Assembly (NCBI GenBank): GCA_027531445.1
Contig: JAPZRK010000028.1
Coordinates: 1-30,820, forward strand
Direction of reading: 5' to 3'
From: Leptospira sp.
GTDB lineage: Bacteria; Spirochaetota; Leptospiria; Leptospirales; Leptospiraceae
DNA: 30,820 bases
Shown one piece after another: positions 1 through 6,202 of this stretch. Made by a program: the position numbers and the translations under genes. Below the pieces are notes generated by a model. The model was not told where the DNA came from. It saw only the letters and a list, made by a program, of their open reading frames with translations, and searched no databases. Each line of letters starts with the position of its first letter. Positions within the stretch are counted from its first letter, which is position 1.

Positions 1-112
1 TTGTAAATTTCTTTTGAATGCTCGCAGACATTCCTCTTTTTCGGAGAAGAACAGGGTCTGGACCGAATTCTTCGGTTTCAGCTAAATTTCCTAAAACACT
101 GAATTGTCTCAT
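1..112 (-). CDS. Start of an unidentified protein (cut by window edge)
   Basis: The first 37 codons of a minus-strand reading frame begin with ATG at 112 and run off the left edge. A good ribosome binding site (AAGGAAG) sits just upstream, and an in-frame TAA lies immediately before the ATG, so the start is well fixed. The N-terminus begins MRQFSVLGNLAETEEFGPDP and carries no signal peptide or motif I recognise. It follows yraN after a gap of about 100 bases in which I see nothing else. Too little is visible to name a family. Confidence 0.5.
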   Translation of the reverse strand, partial: MRQFSVLGNLAETEEFGPDPVLLRKRGMSASIQKKFT

Positions 113-215
113 GAGTTACTTCCTTGTAACGATACACTCTCATCCTTGAGAGCTCTCCCATCTTTGGGGATACTGAAGACATCGGACACATAGAAAAATC
201 CCTTGATGAAGTATT

Positions 216-560
216 TTAAAAGAGATGAGAATAAAAGTGCACTTCCCTTTTTTCATTTATATGGGCCAATGAAAAGGAAACTGTTAGGTGAACAAGTGCG
301 GGATGCTTTTTAATCAAATAATAATAGAGCTTCTTCATTCTTTTCTTTTTTGTCTCATTAAAAACGCAAAGTGGATGGAAATGAAGTGAGTTGGACCAAT
401 TTTTGACTTCTGTACAATACAGGACTTCTTCGGAAATGCTAATTATGTCAATTTCGCCGTTGCGGTTCCTGAAGTTAGTAAATAGGATCGTATGACCTGA
501 TTTTTGCAAATGCAAGGCCGCGATTTGTTCGCCAACGTAACCGACATCTGTAGTTTTCAT
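216..560 (-). CDS. yraN: YraN family (UPF0102) nuclease-like protein
   Basis: This small soluble protein of 114 residues matches the YraN/UPF0102 family, whose members have a PD-(D/E)xK endonuclease-like fold and poorly defined roles. The family signature is visible: an early GYVGEQIAALHL helix, then NRNGEIDIIS, then a strand with TEVK, giving the E-x-D...E-V-K arrangement of the fold. The length agrees with the usual 110 to 130 residues. The ATG at 560 lies eight bases after the stop of the HD-GYP gene, so the two are probably co-transcribed. In many bacteria yraN sits close to rnhB, as it does here within about 2.5 kb. The family call is firm; biochemical activity is not established by sequence. 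Confidence 0.85.
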   Translation of the reverse strand: MKTTDVGYVGEQIAALHLQKSGHTILFTNFRNRNGEIDIISISEEVLYCTEVKNWSNSLHFHPLCVFNETKKKRMKKLYYYLIKKHPALVHLTVSFSLAHINEKREVHFYSHLF

Positions 561-568
561 CCGGAATT

Positions 569-1762
569 CTAATAAACTTGGGAAAACGGGACTGCCTTTT
601 GAATGTAGGTATTTAAATCTCGCATCAAATCCACAAATTCGAGTACCTTCATACGGTTGCCATTTGTGTCTTTTGTAATCCGTATGATCGGTCGTAGTGG
701 CTTATCCTTGTTGGAATCGATCACCATACCAATTCGATTGTCACTCAGAGCAACACCGGACCCAATCGGAAACATAGAAAACTTATTCAAAAATAGACGC
801 ACCATTTTCAGATCATATCGATTTACGTTTTCACTAATCATGATTTTCATAGCATCATACGGTAACATCGCTTGTCTATGCGGCCTAGGCATTATCATGG
901 CGATAAATTGGTCAGCTAACATAAATACTTTGGTCAACTCTTCTATTTGATTTGCTAAAATCTTTTGTGGATATCCGGTTCCGTCCAGTGCTTCATGGTG
1001 TTGCAAAGAAACGATTGCAAGGGAATTTTTTAATTTAAGCTTTTGGGTTAGGATTTGATAACCAGTCACGGGATGTCTTTTGATGGTTTTTAGATCAAGT
1101 TCGCTAAGCGCACCTTTTTTCTCCGAAACTTCCTCTGGAACTGTAACCATTCCTATGTCTGCAAATAAAGATGCCAATGCGAGATCAATAAGCTTCGGTC
1201 GTGAGAAGTCTAAAAAGTTTCCAATGTGAACAGCAAGAAAGGTGGTAAAACAAACATGTGTATAAAGATAATATCCAGAATGAGAGTGAGCTAATAAAAC
1301 GATCGGTAATTGAGGATTTCCTTTTACATGATCTGCGATTCGTTCGGCGATCTCTCTAAACTCTCGAATTTCTGTGTATCGACCTTCAGAAGCAGATCGA
1401 TATGTTTTTTGCACCAATTCAAAGGCATCTTTAAAGACTGCACTAAATTCAACTTTGCTTGAATTTGCTTTTTCAAGAATGTACTTACATCTTGAAGAGT
1501 ATTCATCATCCTGAAATAAAGGTAGGTTGGTATCGAAGAATCCCATACCGCTCCCACCCGAGCCCTTTTCCTCTTCAATGCCTAATATAATATCGCCATC
1601 TGTTAGTACGAATGAAATGCCAAACTGTTTCAGACGATCCAAATCTTGTTGTGTGATCGGTTGCTTCGATCCAACAAGAACCGTGTCTTTGTCCAGATAA
1701 ACGGACTTAGTAAATTTAGAGCCAGGTACCAGCTCATAAACAGGAATTTTTCGCATAGCCAT
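569..1762 (-). CDS. HD-GYP domain protein with degenerate HD motif
   Basis: The product resembles HD-GYP proteins, which hydrolyse or sense cyclic di-GMP. An N-terminal domain (about residues 1-90, starting RKIPVYELVPG) precedes the HD-GYP domain. The GYP part is intact (HHEALDGTGYP, about 255-265) and so is the following-helix motif RHPVTGYQIL. The HD dyad itself is not: where HDIGK is expected the sequence reads FADIGM (about 200-205), losing the metal-ligand histidine and the conserved lysine. The protein may therefore be a c-di-GMP receptor or a pseudo-enzyme rather than an active phosphodiesterase; that is inference. I chose ATG 1762 because AGGA lies five bases upstream; a TTG at 1795 overlapping the previous stop is an alternative. 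It sits downstream of flagellar-export-like genes, suggesting a motility link. Confidence 0.8.
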   Translation of the reverse strand: MAMRKIPVYELVPGSKFTKSVYLDKDTVLVGSKQPITQQDLDRLKQFGISFVLTDGDIILGIEEEKGSGGSGMGFFDTNLPLFQDDEYSSRCKYILEKANSSKVEFSAVFKDAFELVQKTYRSASEGRYTEIREFREIAERIADHVKGNPQLPIVLLAHSHSGYYLYTHVCFTTFLAVHIGNFLDFSRPKLIDLALASLFADIGMVTVPEEVSEKKGALSELDLKTIKRHPVTGYQILTQKLKLKNSLAIVSLQHHEALDGTGYPQKILANQIEELTKVFMLADQFIAMIMPRPHRQAMLPYDAMKIMISENVNRYDLKMVRLFLNKFSMFPIGSGVALSDNRIGMVIDSNKDKPLRPIIRITKDTNGNRMKVLEFVDLMRDLNTYIQKAVPFSQVY

Positions 1763-1791
1763 TGGAATCCTATTCCAGATAGCGCCTACGA

Positions 1792-2052
1792 TCAATTGTT
1801 TTTCTTTTCTTGAGTAGAAAGAAGATAACGAAAGATAATTGCAACGGAATCGTACATCTCTTTTGGAATTTCAGATCCTATGGGAAGGCGAACAAGGGAA
1901 TCTACCAATGCTTTATCCGACACGATTTCGACACGATTTTGCAATGCCTGGTTGATCATTTGTTTTGCAAAGAAACCCTCTCCCGAGGCAACAATCTTAG
2001 GTGCCTTCGAAATGTTTGGAGAGTAACTTAACGCAACCGCTTTTTGCTTCAT
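1792..2052 (-). CDS. Stand-alone FlhB C-terminal domain protein (YlqH/FlhB2-like)
   Basis: An 86-residue protein collinear with the cytoplasmic C-terminal domain of FlhB, the substrate-specificity switch of the flagellar export apparatus. The matching stretch begins AVALSYSPNISKAPKIVASG and continues through IGSEIPKEMYDSVAIIFRYL, which corresponds to the FlhB segment just after the self-cleaving NPTH site. There is no NPTH and no membrane domain, so it resembles the post-cleavage fragment encoded as its own gene. Bacillus has an equivalent (YlqH) in the same neighbourhood downstream of rnhB. ATG 2052 overlaps the stop of the preceding gene in an ATGA arrangement, and the pair is likely translationally coupled. 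Its role in export is inference. Confidence 0.85.
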   Translation of the reverse strand: MKQKAVALSYSPNISKAPKIVASGEGFFAKQMINQALQNRVEIVSDKALVDSLVRLPIGSEIPKEMYDSVAIIFRYLLSTQEKKNN

Positions 2053-2693
2053 ACAAGAATTCCCCGACGTAAGTCAGACAAATTCGACAATTCCGAATTC
2101 ATTTTTTCAACGGAGATTCGTACGTTCCCGAGCATACTCAATTGCCTGGTCAGATCTTCTTTGTCAGCTCGTATCAAACGGTAATACGAATCTTTTTGAA
2201 TTTGGAATTGGAGAACGGCTGTGGGTTGCGGGATTAGTTTGTATTCAAAATAAATCCAAATTTTTCCAGTTTTTTCCGATTCGAATAACAGACAAAGTGA
2301 ATGAGTATCCTCTTTTTCAACATAGTGCCCTGTTAATTTCCCATCCGATTTCTCATCTTGCCAATCCAGTTGTTCGGAAGACCAAGGGATTTCCGGAAAT
2401 AAAAAATTCCAATGAGCTTTGTTTTGACCTGTATCCGAAGATCGATTTTGAAAGAAATCTAGCCAGGGAGTCGTTTTTTCTTCGGAAAAGAATGAGGATT
2501 TGATTTCGGGAAAATCTACTTTAATTACCTTATCATCACTCGGTTTATTTACCTGCGAAAAAACAGGAGAAGAAATGATTTGTTTGGGTATTGATTTGTA
2601 TGATCGATTACTTTCATTTTTCCTATCAATATTGAAGGAGAGAACTTCTTTACGAATAAAATTTAAAAGTAGTGGTTCAAATAGATTCACCAT
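2049..2693 (-). CDS. FliK C-terminal-like protein (YlqG position)
   Basis: The 214-residue product has a low-complexity, polar N-terminal half (about 20-110, rich in Ser, Lys and Asp) and a folded C-terminal half (about 115-205). The latter resembles the FliK/hook-length-control C-terminal domain: alternating strands (KIWIYFEYKLIPQPTAVLQF) followed by a helix around DKEDLTRQLSMLG and then VRISVEKM. The similarity is weak by eye. It is strengthened by the neighbour, a FlhB C-terminal-domain protein, since FliK-C and FlhB-C act together in export switching. The order rnhB, this gene, FlhB-C parallels rnhB-ylqG-ylqH in Bacillus. ATG 2693 overlaps the end of rnhB by 17 bases. The reading frame is secure; the function is tentative. 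Confidence 0.6.
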   Translation of the reverse strand: MVNLFEPLLLNFIRKEVLSFNIDRKNESNRSYKSIPKQIISSPVFSQVNKPSDDKVIKVDFPEIKSSFFSEEKTTPWLDFFQNRSSDTGQNKAHWNFLFPEIPWSSEQLDWQDEKSDGKLTGHYVEKEDTHSLCLLFESEKTGKIWIYFEYKLIPQPTAVLQFQIQKDSYYRLIRADKEDLTRQLSMLGNVRISVEKMNSELSNLSDLRRGILV

Positions 2694-3375
2694 AGGGAAA
2701 GAGACTCTCCTCTTTTTCCTTTCGGAGAAACTTCAGAAAACTCAACCTATGAATGGGAGAAATTCCTAGCCTTTCGATTTGATTTCGATGGAATTCAGTG
2801 CCATAACCCTTATGTTGTGAAAAACCATAGCCAGGATACTTCCGATCCAGCTTCTCCATATAGGCATCACGATATGTTTTCGCGAGTACGGAAGCCGCAG
2901 AAATGCTTGGAGCCAAATCATCACCCTTTGTAAGTGAAAAATAACCAGCGATCGACTTGGAAATATGAATCTTGTAATTTCCATCAATAAACAAAAAAGG
3001 CAGATCTCCTTGCGTGGAATTAATGCCACGGTTGATCCCATAAAAGATGGCTTGGTTAATGTTGAACTTGTCAATAAATTTCGCCGAAACAAAAACCACT
3101 TTCCAATAGGATGCATAACGTTTCACTTCACTTGCAAAAAAATCTCGTTTATCGACGGTTAGTTTTTTTGAATCACGCAGTCCTTCCAGAATTTCTCCAT
3201 TCTGAATCTGCTTGAGAGTGTTTTTGGAAAATCCGACAATCCCAATTGAGACTGGGCCTGCGAGTGCTCCTCGCCCTGCCTCGTCAAATGAGAGTGAGTT
3301 TTGGGAAGGTGGTAAATCGAACTCCGGAAAGTATGGCCTTTTCGGAGTTTTGTCGAATGTTTGGGTAGGGTTTAT
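2677..3375 (-). CDS. rnhB: Ribonuclease HII
   Basis: RNase HII cleaves RNA in RNA-DNA hybrids and starts ribonucleotide excision. The family motifs are all present in one frame: SFDEAGRGALAGPV (first catalytic Asp-Glu), LRDSKKLT, LFIDGNYKI (third acid), and PSISAASVLAKTYRDAYM (fourth acid). The C-terminus has the usual GYGFSQHKGYGTEFH. The start is odd. The frame upstream of the DEAGRG motif contains no ATG, GTG or TTG before it enters the end of rplS. A GTG at 3126 would remove the catalytic motif. The only alternative bacterial start codon in the right place is ATA at 3375, overlapping the rplS TAA as ATAA, and I use it as a provisional limit. Residues resembling protein (PYFPEFDLPPSQN) precede the motif, supporting a start upstream of it. 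Confidence 0.8.
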   Translation of the reverse strand: MNPTQTFDKTPKRPYFPEFDLPPSQNSLSFDEAGRGALAGPVSIGIVGFSKNTLKQIQNGEILEGLRDSKKLTVDKRDFFASEVKRYASYWKVVFVSAKFIDKFNINQAIFYGINRGINSTQGDLPFLFIDGNYKIHISKSIAGYFSLTKGDDLAPSISAASVLAKTYRDAYMEKLDRKYPGYGFSQHKGYGTEFHRNQIERLGISPIHRLSFLKFLRKEKEESLFPYGESI

Positions 3376-3806
3376 GCCGGTTCGGCTGAAGGAGCAACGG
3401 CCGCAGCTGCTTTTTTGGAGGCATCGTCTTGGCGTTTTTTGTCTTTTGCAACAATCGCCTGCCCACCTTTTCTTTCTTTGATACGACCTGCTTTCCCTTT
3501 CTTTTCACGAAGATAAAAAAGTTTTGCACGTCTAACACTACCCTTACGAACGAGCTCAATTTTTGCAATACGTGGGCTGTGTAGAGGAAAGATCCTCTCA
3601 ACGCCGATATCATAAGAAATGCGACGAACGGTAAAAGTTTTGCTATGTGATTTGTTTGCAATCGAAATTACAATCCCTTCATAGACCTGAATCCGTTCTT
3701 TACCAGACTCGACGATTTTATAGTGAACCTTGACAGTATCACCAATTTCAAAATTCAATTCGTTCTTGGGCTCGTTTTCGAGTGCCTTTTCTAAAATGTG
3801 ATTCAT
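3372..3806 (-). CDS. rplS: 50S ribosomal protein L19
   Basis: L19 lies at the 30S-50S interface of the ribosome. The core is unmistakable: NFEIGDTVKVHYKIVESGKE, RIQVYEGIVISI, TFTVRRISYDIGVERIFPLH, SPRIAKIELVRKGSVRRAKL and a YLREKKGKAGRIKER tail. Beyond the usual L19 end there is an extra stretch of roughly 30 residues rich in Lys, Asp and Ala. I chose ATG 3806 because it has a good ribosome binding site (AGAGGA) and gives an N-terminus (MNHILEKALEN) like other L19 proteins. An in-frame ATG at 3854 would add 16 residues and overlap trmD by 40 bases. The gene sits between trmD and rnhB in the classic ribosomal cluster. Confidence 0.95.
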   Translation of the reverse strand: MNHILEKALENEPKNELNFEIGDTVKVHYKIVESGKERIQVYEGIVISIANKSHSKTFTVRRISYDIGVERIFPLHSPRIAKIELVRKGSVRRAKLFYLREKKGKAGRIKERKGGQAIVAKDKKRQDDASKKAAAAVAPSAEPA

Positions 3807-3814
3807 GGCTTCCT

Positions 3815-4468
3815 CTAAGGATGATTTCTTGTTTTGCGGTTCTTCTGCCGCCATTTACGAATCTCTTCGTGATTGCCATTCACTAGGATTTCCGGAACAG
3901 TCCAACCCATAAATTCAAAAGGTTTGGTGTACTGCGGGTATTCCAGCTCCTCTTCTTCGTTGTGTGACTCTTCCAAAAGGCTTTCTTCTTTCCCAAGAAA
4001 TCCTGGGACTAGCCTTGATATACAGTCAGCAACAACAAGCGAAGCCAAATCACCCGATGAAATTACATAATTTCCAATGGCCACTTCCCTGTCAATCAGA
4101 TACTCACTTACTCTGTGATCGATTCCTTCATAGTATCCTGAAATCAGTGTCAGAGAACGAGTTTGGGAATAGAGCTCTCTTGCAAGATCCTGGTCAAAGA
4201 GCTCCCCTGAGGGACTAGGTAAGACAACAATACCCTTATGTTCTCCCAATGATTCAAGGGCACGGTAAACAGGACCAACCTGAATCAGCATACCTGGTCC
4301 TCCGCCGTAGATGGTATCATCCACTTTATTATGTTTGTTAGCGGCGAAGTCCCTTAAGTGCACCGTATGCACTTCGATTACTTTGTTGTTTTTGGCCTTA
4401 CCAGGAATTCCAGACGAAAAGTAACTTTCAATCTTTTCAGGAAAGAGTGTAATGAAATTAAACCTCAA
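3815..4468 (-). CDS. trmD: tRNA (guanine-N1)-methyltransferase
   Basis: TrmD methylates G37 of certain tRNAs using S-adenosylmethionine and prevents +1 frameshifting. The trefoil-knot AdoMet site is visible: VDDTIYGGGPGM (about 49-60), LISGYYEGIDHRV (about 108-120) and IGNYVISSGD. Further motifs are SRLVPGFLG, EYPQYTKP and VNGNHEEIRKWRQ. At 217 residues it is shorter than the usual 230 to 255, with a trimmed C-terminus. The loop that normally carries the catalytic aspartate before (L/E)YPxYT reads SHNEEEELEYPQYT, so a glutamate appears to occupy that position. The start is TTG 4468, with GGGAG seven bases upstream, overlapping the end of rimM. Identity is firm; the loop substitution deserves checking. 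Confidence 0.95.
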   Translation of the reverse strand: MRFNFITLFPEKIESYFSSGIPGKAKNNKVIEVHTVHLRDFAANKHNKVDDTIYGGGPGMLIQVGPVYRALESLGEHKGIVVLPSPSGELFDQDLARELYSQTRSLTLISGYYEGIDHRVSEYLIDREVAIGNYVISSGDLASLVVADCISRLVPGFLGKEESLLEESHNEEEELEYPQYTKPFEFMGWTVPEILVNGNHEEIRKWRQKNRKTRNHP

Positions 4469-4982
4469 ACCACAGCTCCCAAGAGATAACTTCGATTTGT
4501 TTTAAAGAGAGATCCCAATCTCCAACATATAGATTTAAAAAGGGTACTAAGATTTCTTTTGGCTCCATATCGTTGTTTTTGGTGACGAATCGCAAAATGG
4601 GATGCGCAGGATTGTCTATAACTTCCGCAATGAAGTAACCGAGGTCCTCGCCACTTAATTTTTTAACGGCTGAAAGTCCAATGAGGTCGACCACATAGAT
4701 TTCTGACGCAGTGGCCTTAGGAAGTAAATCCTTTGGAATTAAAATGGGAGCGTTTCGAAGTAAAACAACCGCTTCTGGAGTGTCATACCCCTCAACTTTA
4801 GCCAAAAGGTGGTTCCCATTTTTAGATAAAGAAAGAATCTTCACTTTTTTATTTGCCCCACTCTGAAGAGGGACATCTATCATAAGTGGTAGCTTAAGTT
4901 GAGAGAGAGCGTCACCGCTTGTATTGATTTTGATCGAACCTTTGATACCATGGGTAGCCCCGAAGGTACCCACCTGGATCAT
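4458..4982 (-). CDS. rimM: 16S rRNA processing protein RimM
   Basis: RimM binds S19 and helps mature the 30S head region. The N-terminal RimM domain shows VGTFGATHGIKGSIKI at residues 4-19, the family hallmark. The C-terminal PRC-barrel part shows IYVVDLIGLSAV, GYFIAEVIDNPAHPILRF and EILVPFLNLYV. With the ATG at 4982 it has 174 residues, as usual for the family. The start lies eight bases past the khpA stop and has no clear Shine-Dalgarno sequence, which suggests translational coupling. Longer in-frame extensions would run into khpA and add sequence unlike RimM. Its position between khpA and trmD is the standard order. Confidence 0.93.
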   Translation of the reverse strand: MIQVGTFGATHGIKGSIKINTSGDALSQLKLPLMIDVPLQSGANKKVKILSLSKNGNHLLAKVEGYDTPEAVVLLRNAPILIPKDLLPKATASEIYVVDLIGLSAVKKLSGEDLGYFIAEVIDNPAHPILRFVTKNNDMEPKEILVPFLNLYVGDWDLSLKQIEVISWELWFEV

Positions 4983-4989
4983 GAGTGGA

Positions 4990-5220
4990 TCAGTCGACAA
5001 TTTCGAGTGTGTAGTTCTTACCTTGTTTTGTGCCAGCGGCCTGTAGAACCGTGCGGAGGGATTTTGCAATGCGTCCGTTTTTACCGATGACTTTTCCTAG
5101 ATCTTTTTGAGCCACCCGGAGTTCAATCACAGACTCTTCTTCACCAGGAATCTGCGTGACCGACACTTGGTCTGGTTGGTCTACAAGTGAGTGAACGATA
5201 TACTTGACGAGTGATTCCAT
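4990..5220 (-). CDS. khpA: KH-domain RNA-binding protein KhpA
   Basis: This is the small KH-domain protein (YlqC/KhpA) normally found between rpsP and rimM. With the start at ATG 5220 it has 76 residues, MESLVKYIVHSLVDQPDQVS onward, matching the family size. The RNA-binding GxxG loop is VIGKNGRIAKSLR (GKNG at about 46-49), followed by the closing strand NYTLEIVD. A longer reading from 5259 would overlap rpsP by 29 bases and is less likely. The family is involved in RNA binding and, in some bacteria, in cell-wall and division control. Only a weak GAAG precedes the start, ten bases after the rpsP stop. Confidence 0.92.
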   Translation of the reverse strand: MESLVKYIVHSLVDQPDQVSVTQIPGEEESVIELRVAQKDLGKVIGKNGRIAKSLRTVLQAAGTKQGKNYTLEIVD

Positions 5221-5230
5221 AACTTCGGAA

Positions 5231-5491
5231 TTAACCTTTGTATTTTGCCCAGATCCCATCTTTTTTTAGAAGGGCTAGAACAGTATCTGTAGGCTGTGCA
5301 CCTTTCTTTAACCAAGAAAGCGCTTTTTCTTCGTTAAAAATAGACTTCTGAGTGGAAACATGTGCGCTCGGATGGAAATGACCCACTGCCTCAATAAAAC
5401 GACCGTCACGTGGTGAACGGATGTCGGCGGCAACGATTCTATAATGTGGATCTGCTTTTGTTCCAGTTCTTTGTAATCTTAACTTAACCAA
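5231..5491 (-). CDS. rpsP: 30S ribosomal protein S16
   Basis: S16 is an early-assembling 30S protein. The sequence opens VKLRLQRTGTKADPHYRIV and contains RSPRDGRFIEAVGHFHP, both typical, and the 86-residue length is normal. The start is TTG at 5491, with AAGAGG about ten bases upstream; no ATG exists near this point, and the family regularly begins with Met-Val-Lys-Leu-Arg. It heads the cluster rpsP-khpA-rimM-trmD-rplS-rnhB. The 61-base gap from rpe contains a small hairpin (5530-5547). Confidence 0.96.
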   Translation of the reverse strand: MVKLRLQRTGTKADPHYRIVAADIRSPRDGRFIEAVGHFHPSAHVSTQKSIFNEEKALSWLKKGAQPTDTVLALLKKDGIWAKYKG

Positions 5492-5529
5492 GAAAAAATA
5501 CCTCTTTTGCTACAAGATTTAGAAACCTA

Positions 5530-5547
5530 CCCTCTCTGTCAAGAGGG
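5530..5547 (-). other. Small hairpin in the rpe-rpsP gap
   Basis: On the minus strand CCCTCT and AGAGGG form a six-base-pair stem around a six-base loop, five bases after the rpe stop and about 40 bases before the rpsP start. There is no uridine run after it, so it is not a convincing terminator. It could be a leader structure for the ribosomal cluster or mean nothing. Confidence 0.3.
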
Positions 5548-5552
5548 AGTTC

Positions 5553-6200
5553 CTAGCTCTTTGCCAATTCCTTTAATTTTTTGCCCTGTTCGTTTGGATT
5601 GCCTGTTTTATAGAGTCCAGAGCCTACGACACACAAGTCAACACCGAGGGAGGAAAGCTGTTTGATGTTCGACTCATTCACTCCTCCATCAACCTCTAAC
5701 TCGATCCCAAAATCTTTTGTCATTTTGCGGATTCTTTCTATTTTTTCGAAACCTGATTTAATGAAGCTTTGTCCATAAAATCCTGGATCAACTGTCATTA
5801 GCAAAACCAGATCCAGATAAGGCAAGAGCGTAGAGATGGCCTCCGGCGGTGTTTGTGGGTTGAGTGAAACACCCACTTTGCTACCTGATTTACGGATTTC
5901 TTCAGCCAATCGGACGGCAAAGTTTGTCGTTTCAATATGAAATGTGATACAGTAAGGTTTGAAGGCAAAGTATTTGCTCACATGGTCTTCAGGCTTTGAA
6001 ACCATTAGATGGACATCCAAAGGGATTTTCGTGAGCTCACTGACTTCCTTGGTAAAGGCTTCACCAAAAGATATTTGTGGGACAAAATTCCCATCCATCA
6101 CATCCATATGGATGTAATCAATTGACTCTTGACTATAATTTGGAAGTTCTTTGGTTAAATTGGTTAATTTAGCTGCAAGAATCGATGCGGATATCTTCAT
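5553..6200 (-). CDS. rpe: Ribulose-phosphate 3-epimerase
   Basis: Interconverts ribulose-5-phosphate and xylulose-5-phosphate in the pentose phosphate pathway. The TIM-barrel family signatures are present in order: KISASILAA (substrate-binding Ser), YIHMDVMDGNFVPQISFG (metal ligands His and catalytic Asp), LDVHLMVSKPED (His ligand), LLMTVDPGFYGQSFI, and LEVDGGVNESNI (second catalytic Asp). The phosphate-binding end is VVGSGLYK. At 215 residues the length is normal. The ATG at 6200 follows the PASTA gene stop by only two bases, so the gene is co-transcribed with fmt and the PASTA gene. Confidence 0.96.
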   Translation of the reverse strand: MKISASILAAKLTNLTKELPNYSQESIDYIHMDVMDGNFVPQISFGEAFTKEVSELTKIPLDVHLMVSKPEDHVSKYFAFKPYCITFHIETTNFAVRLAEEIRKSGSKVGVSLNPQTPPEAISTLLPYLDLVLLMTVDPGFYGQSFIKSGFEKIERIRKMTKDFGIELEVDGGVNESNIKQLSSLGVDLCVVGSGLYKTGNPNEQGKKLKELAKS

Positions 6201-6202
6201 AT

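Noticed and set aside
113..215. Possible extra coding or RNA gene between yraN and the left-edge gene
   Set aside because: A frame beginning ATG TGT CCG ATG runs through here on the minus strand but stops soon after 112 in the wrong frame; no stable hairpin or tRNA-like fold is visible.
3284..3661. A 125-codon minus-strand frame overlapping rplS and the start of rnhB
   Set aside because: It lies in a shifted frame over a certain ribosomal protein. I considered it as a donor of the missing rnhB start, but it contains no start codon near the junction and ends before the DEAGRG motif.
3807..3854. Longer N-terminus for L19 from ATG 3854
   Set aside because: It overlaps trmD by 40 bases and adds residues not seen in L19, while ATG 3806 has a better ribosome binding site.
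5221..5259. Longer N-terminus for KhpA from 5259
   Set aside because: It would overlap rpsP and add 13 residues unlike the family; ATG 5220 gives the usual length.
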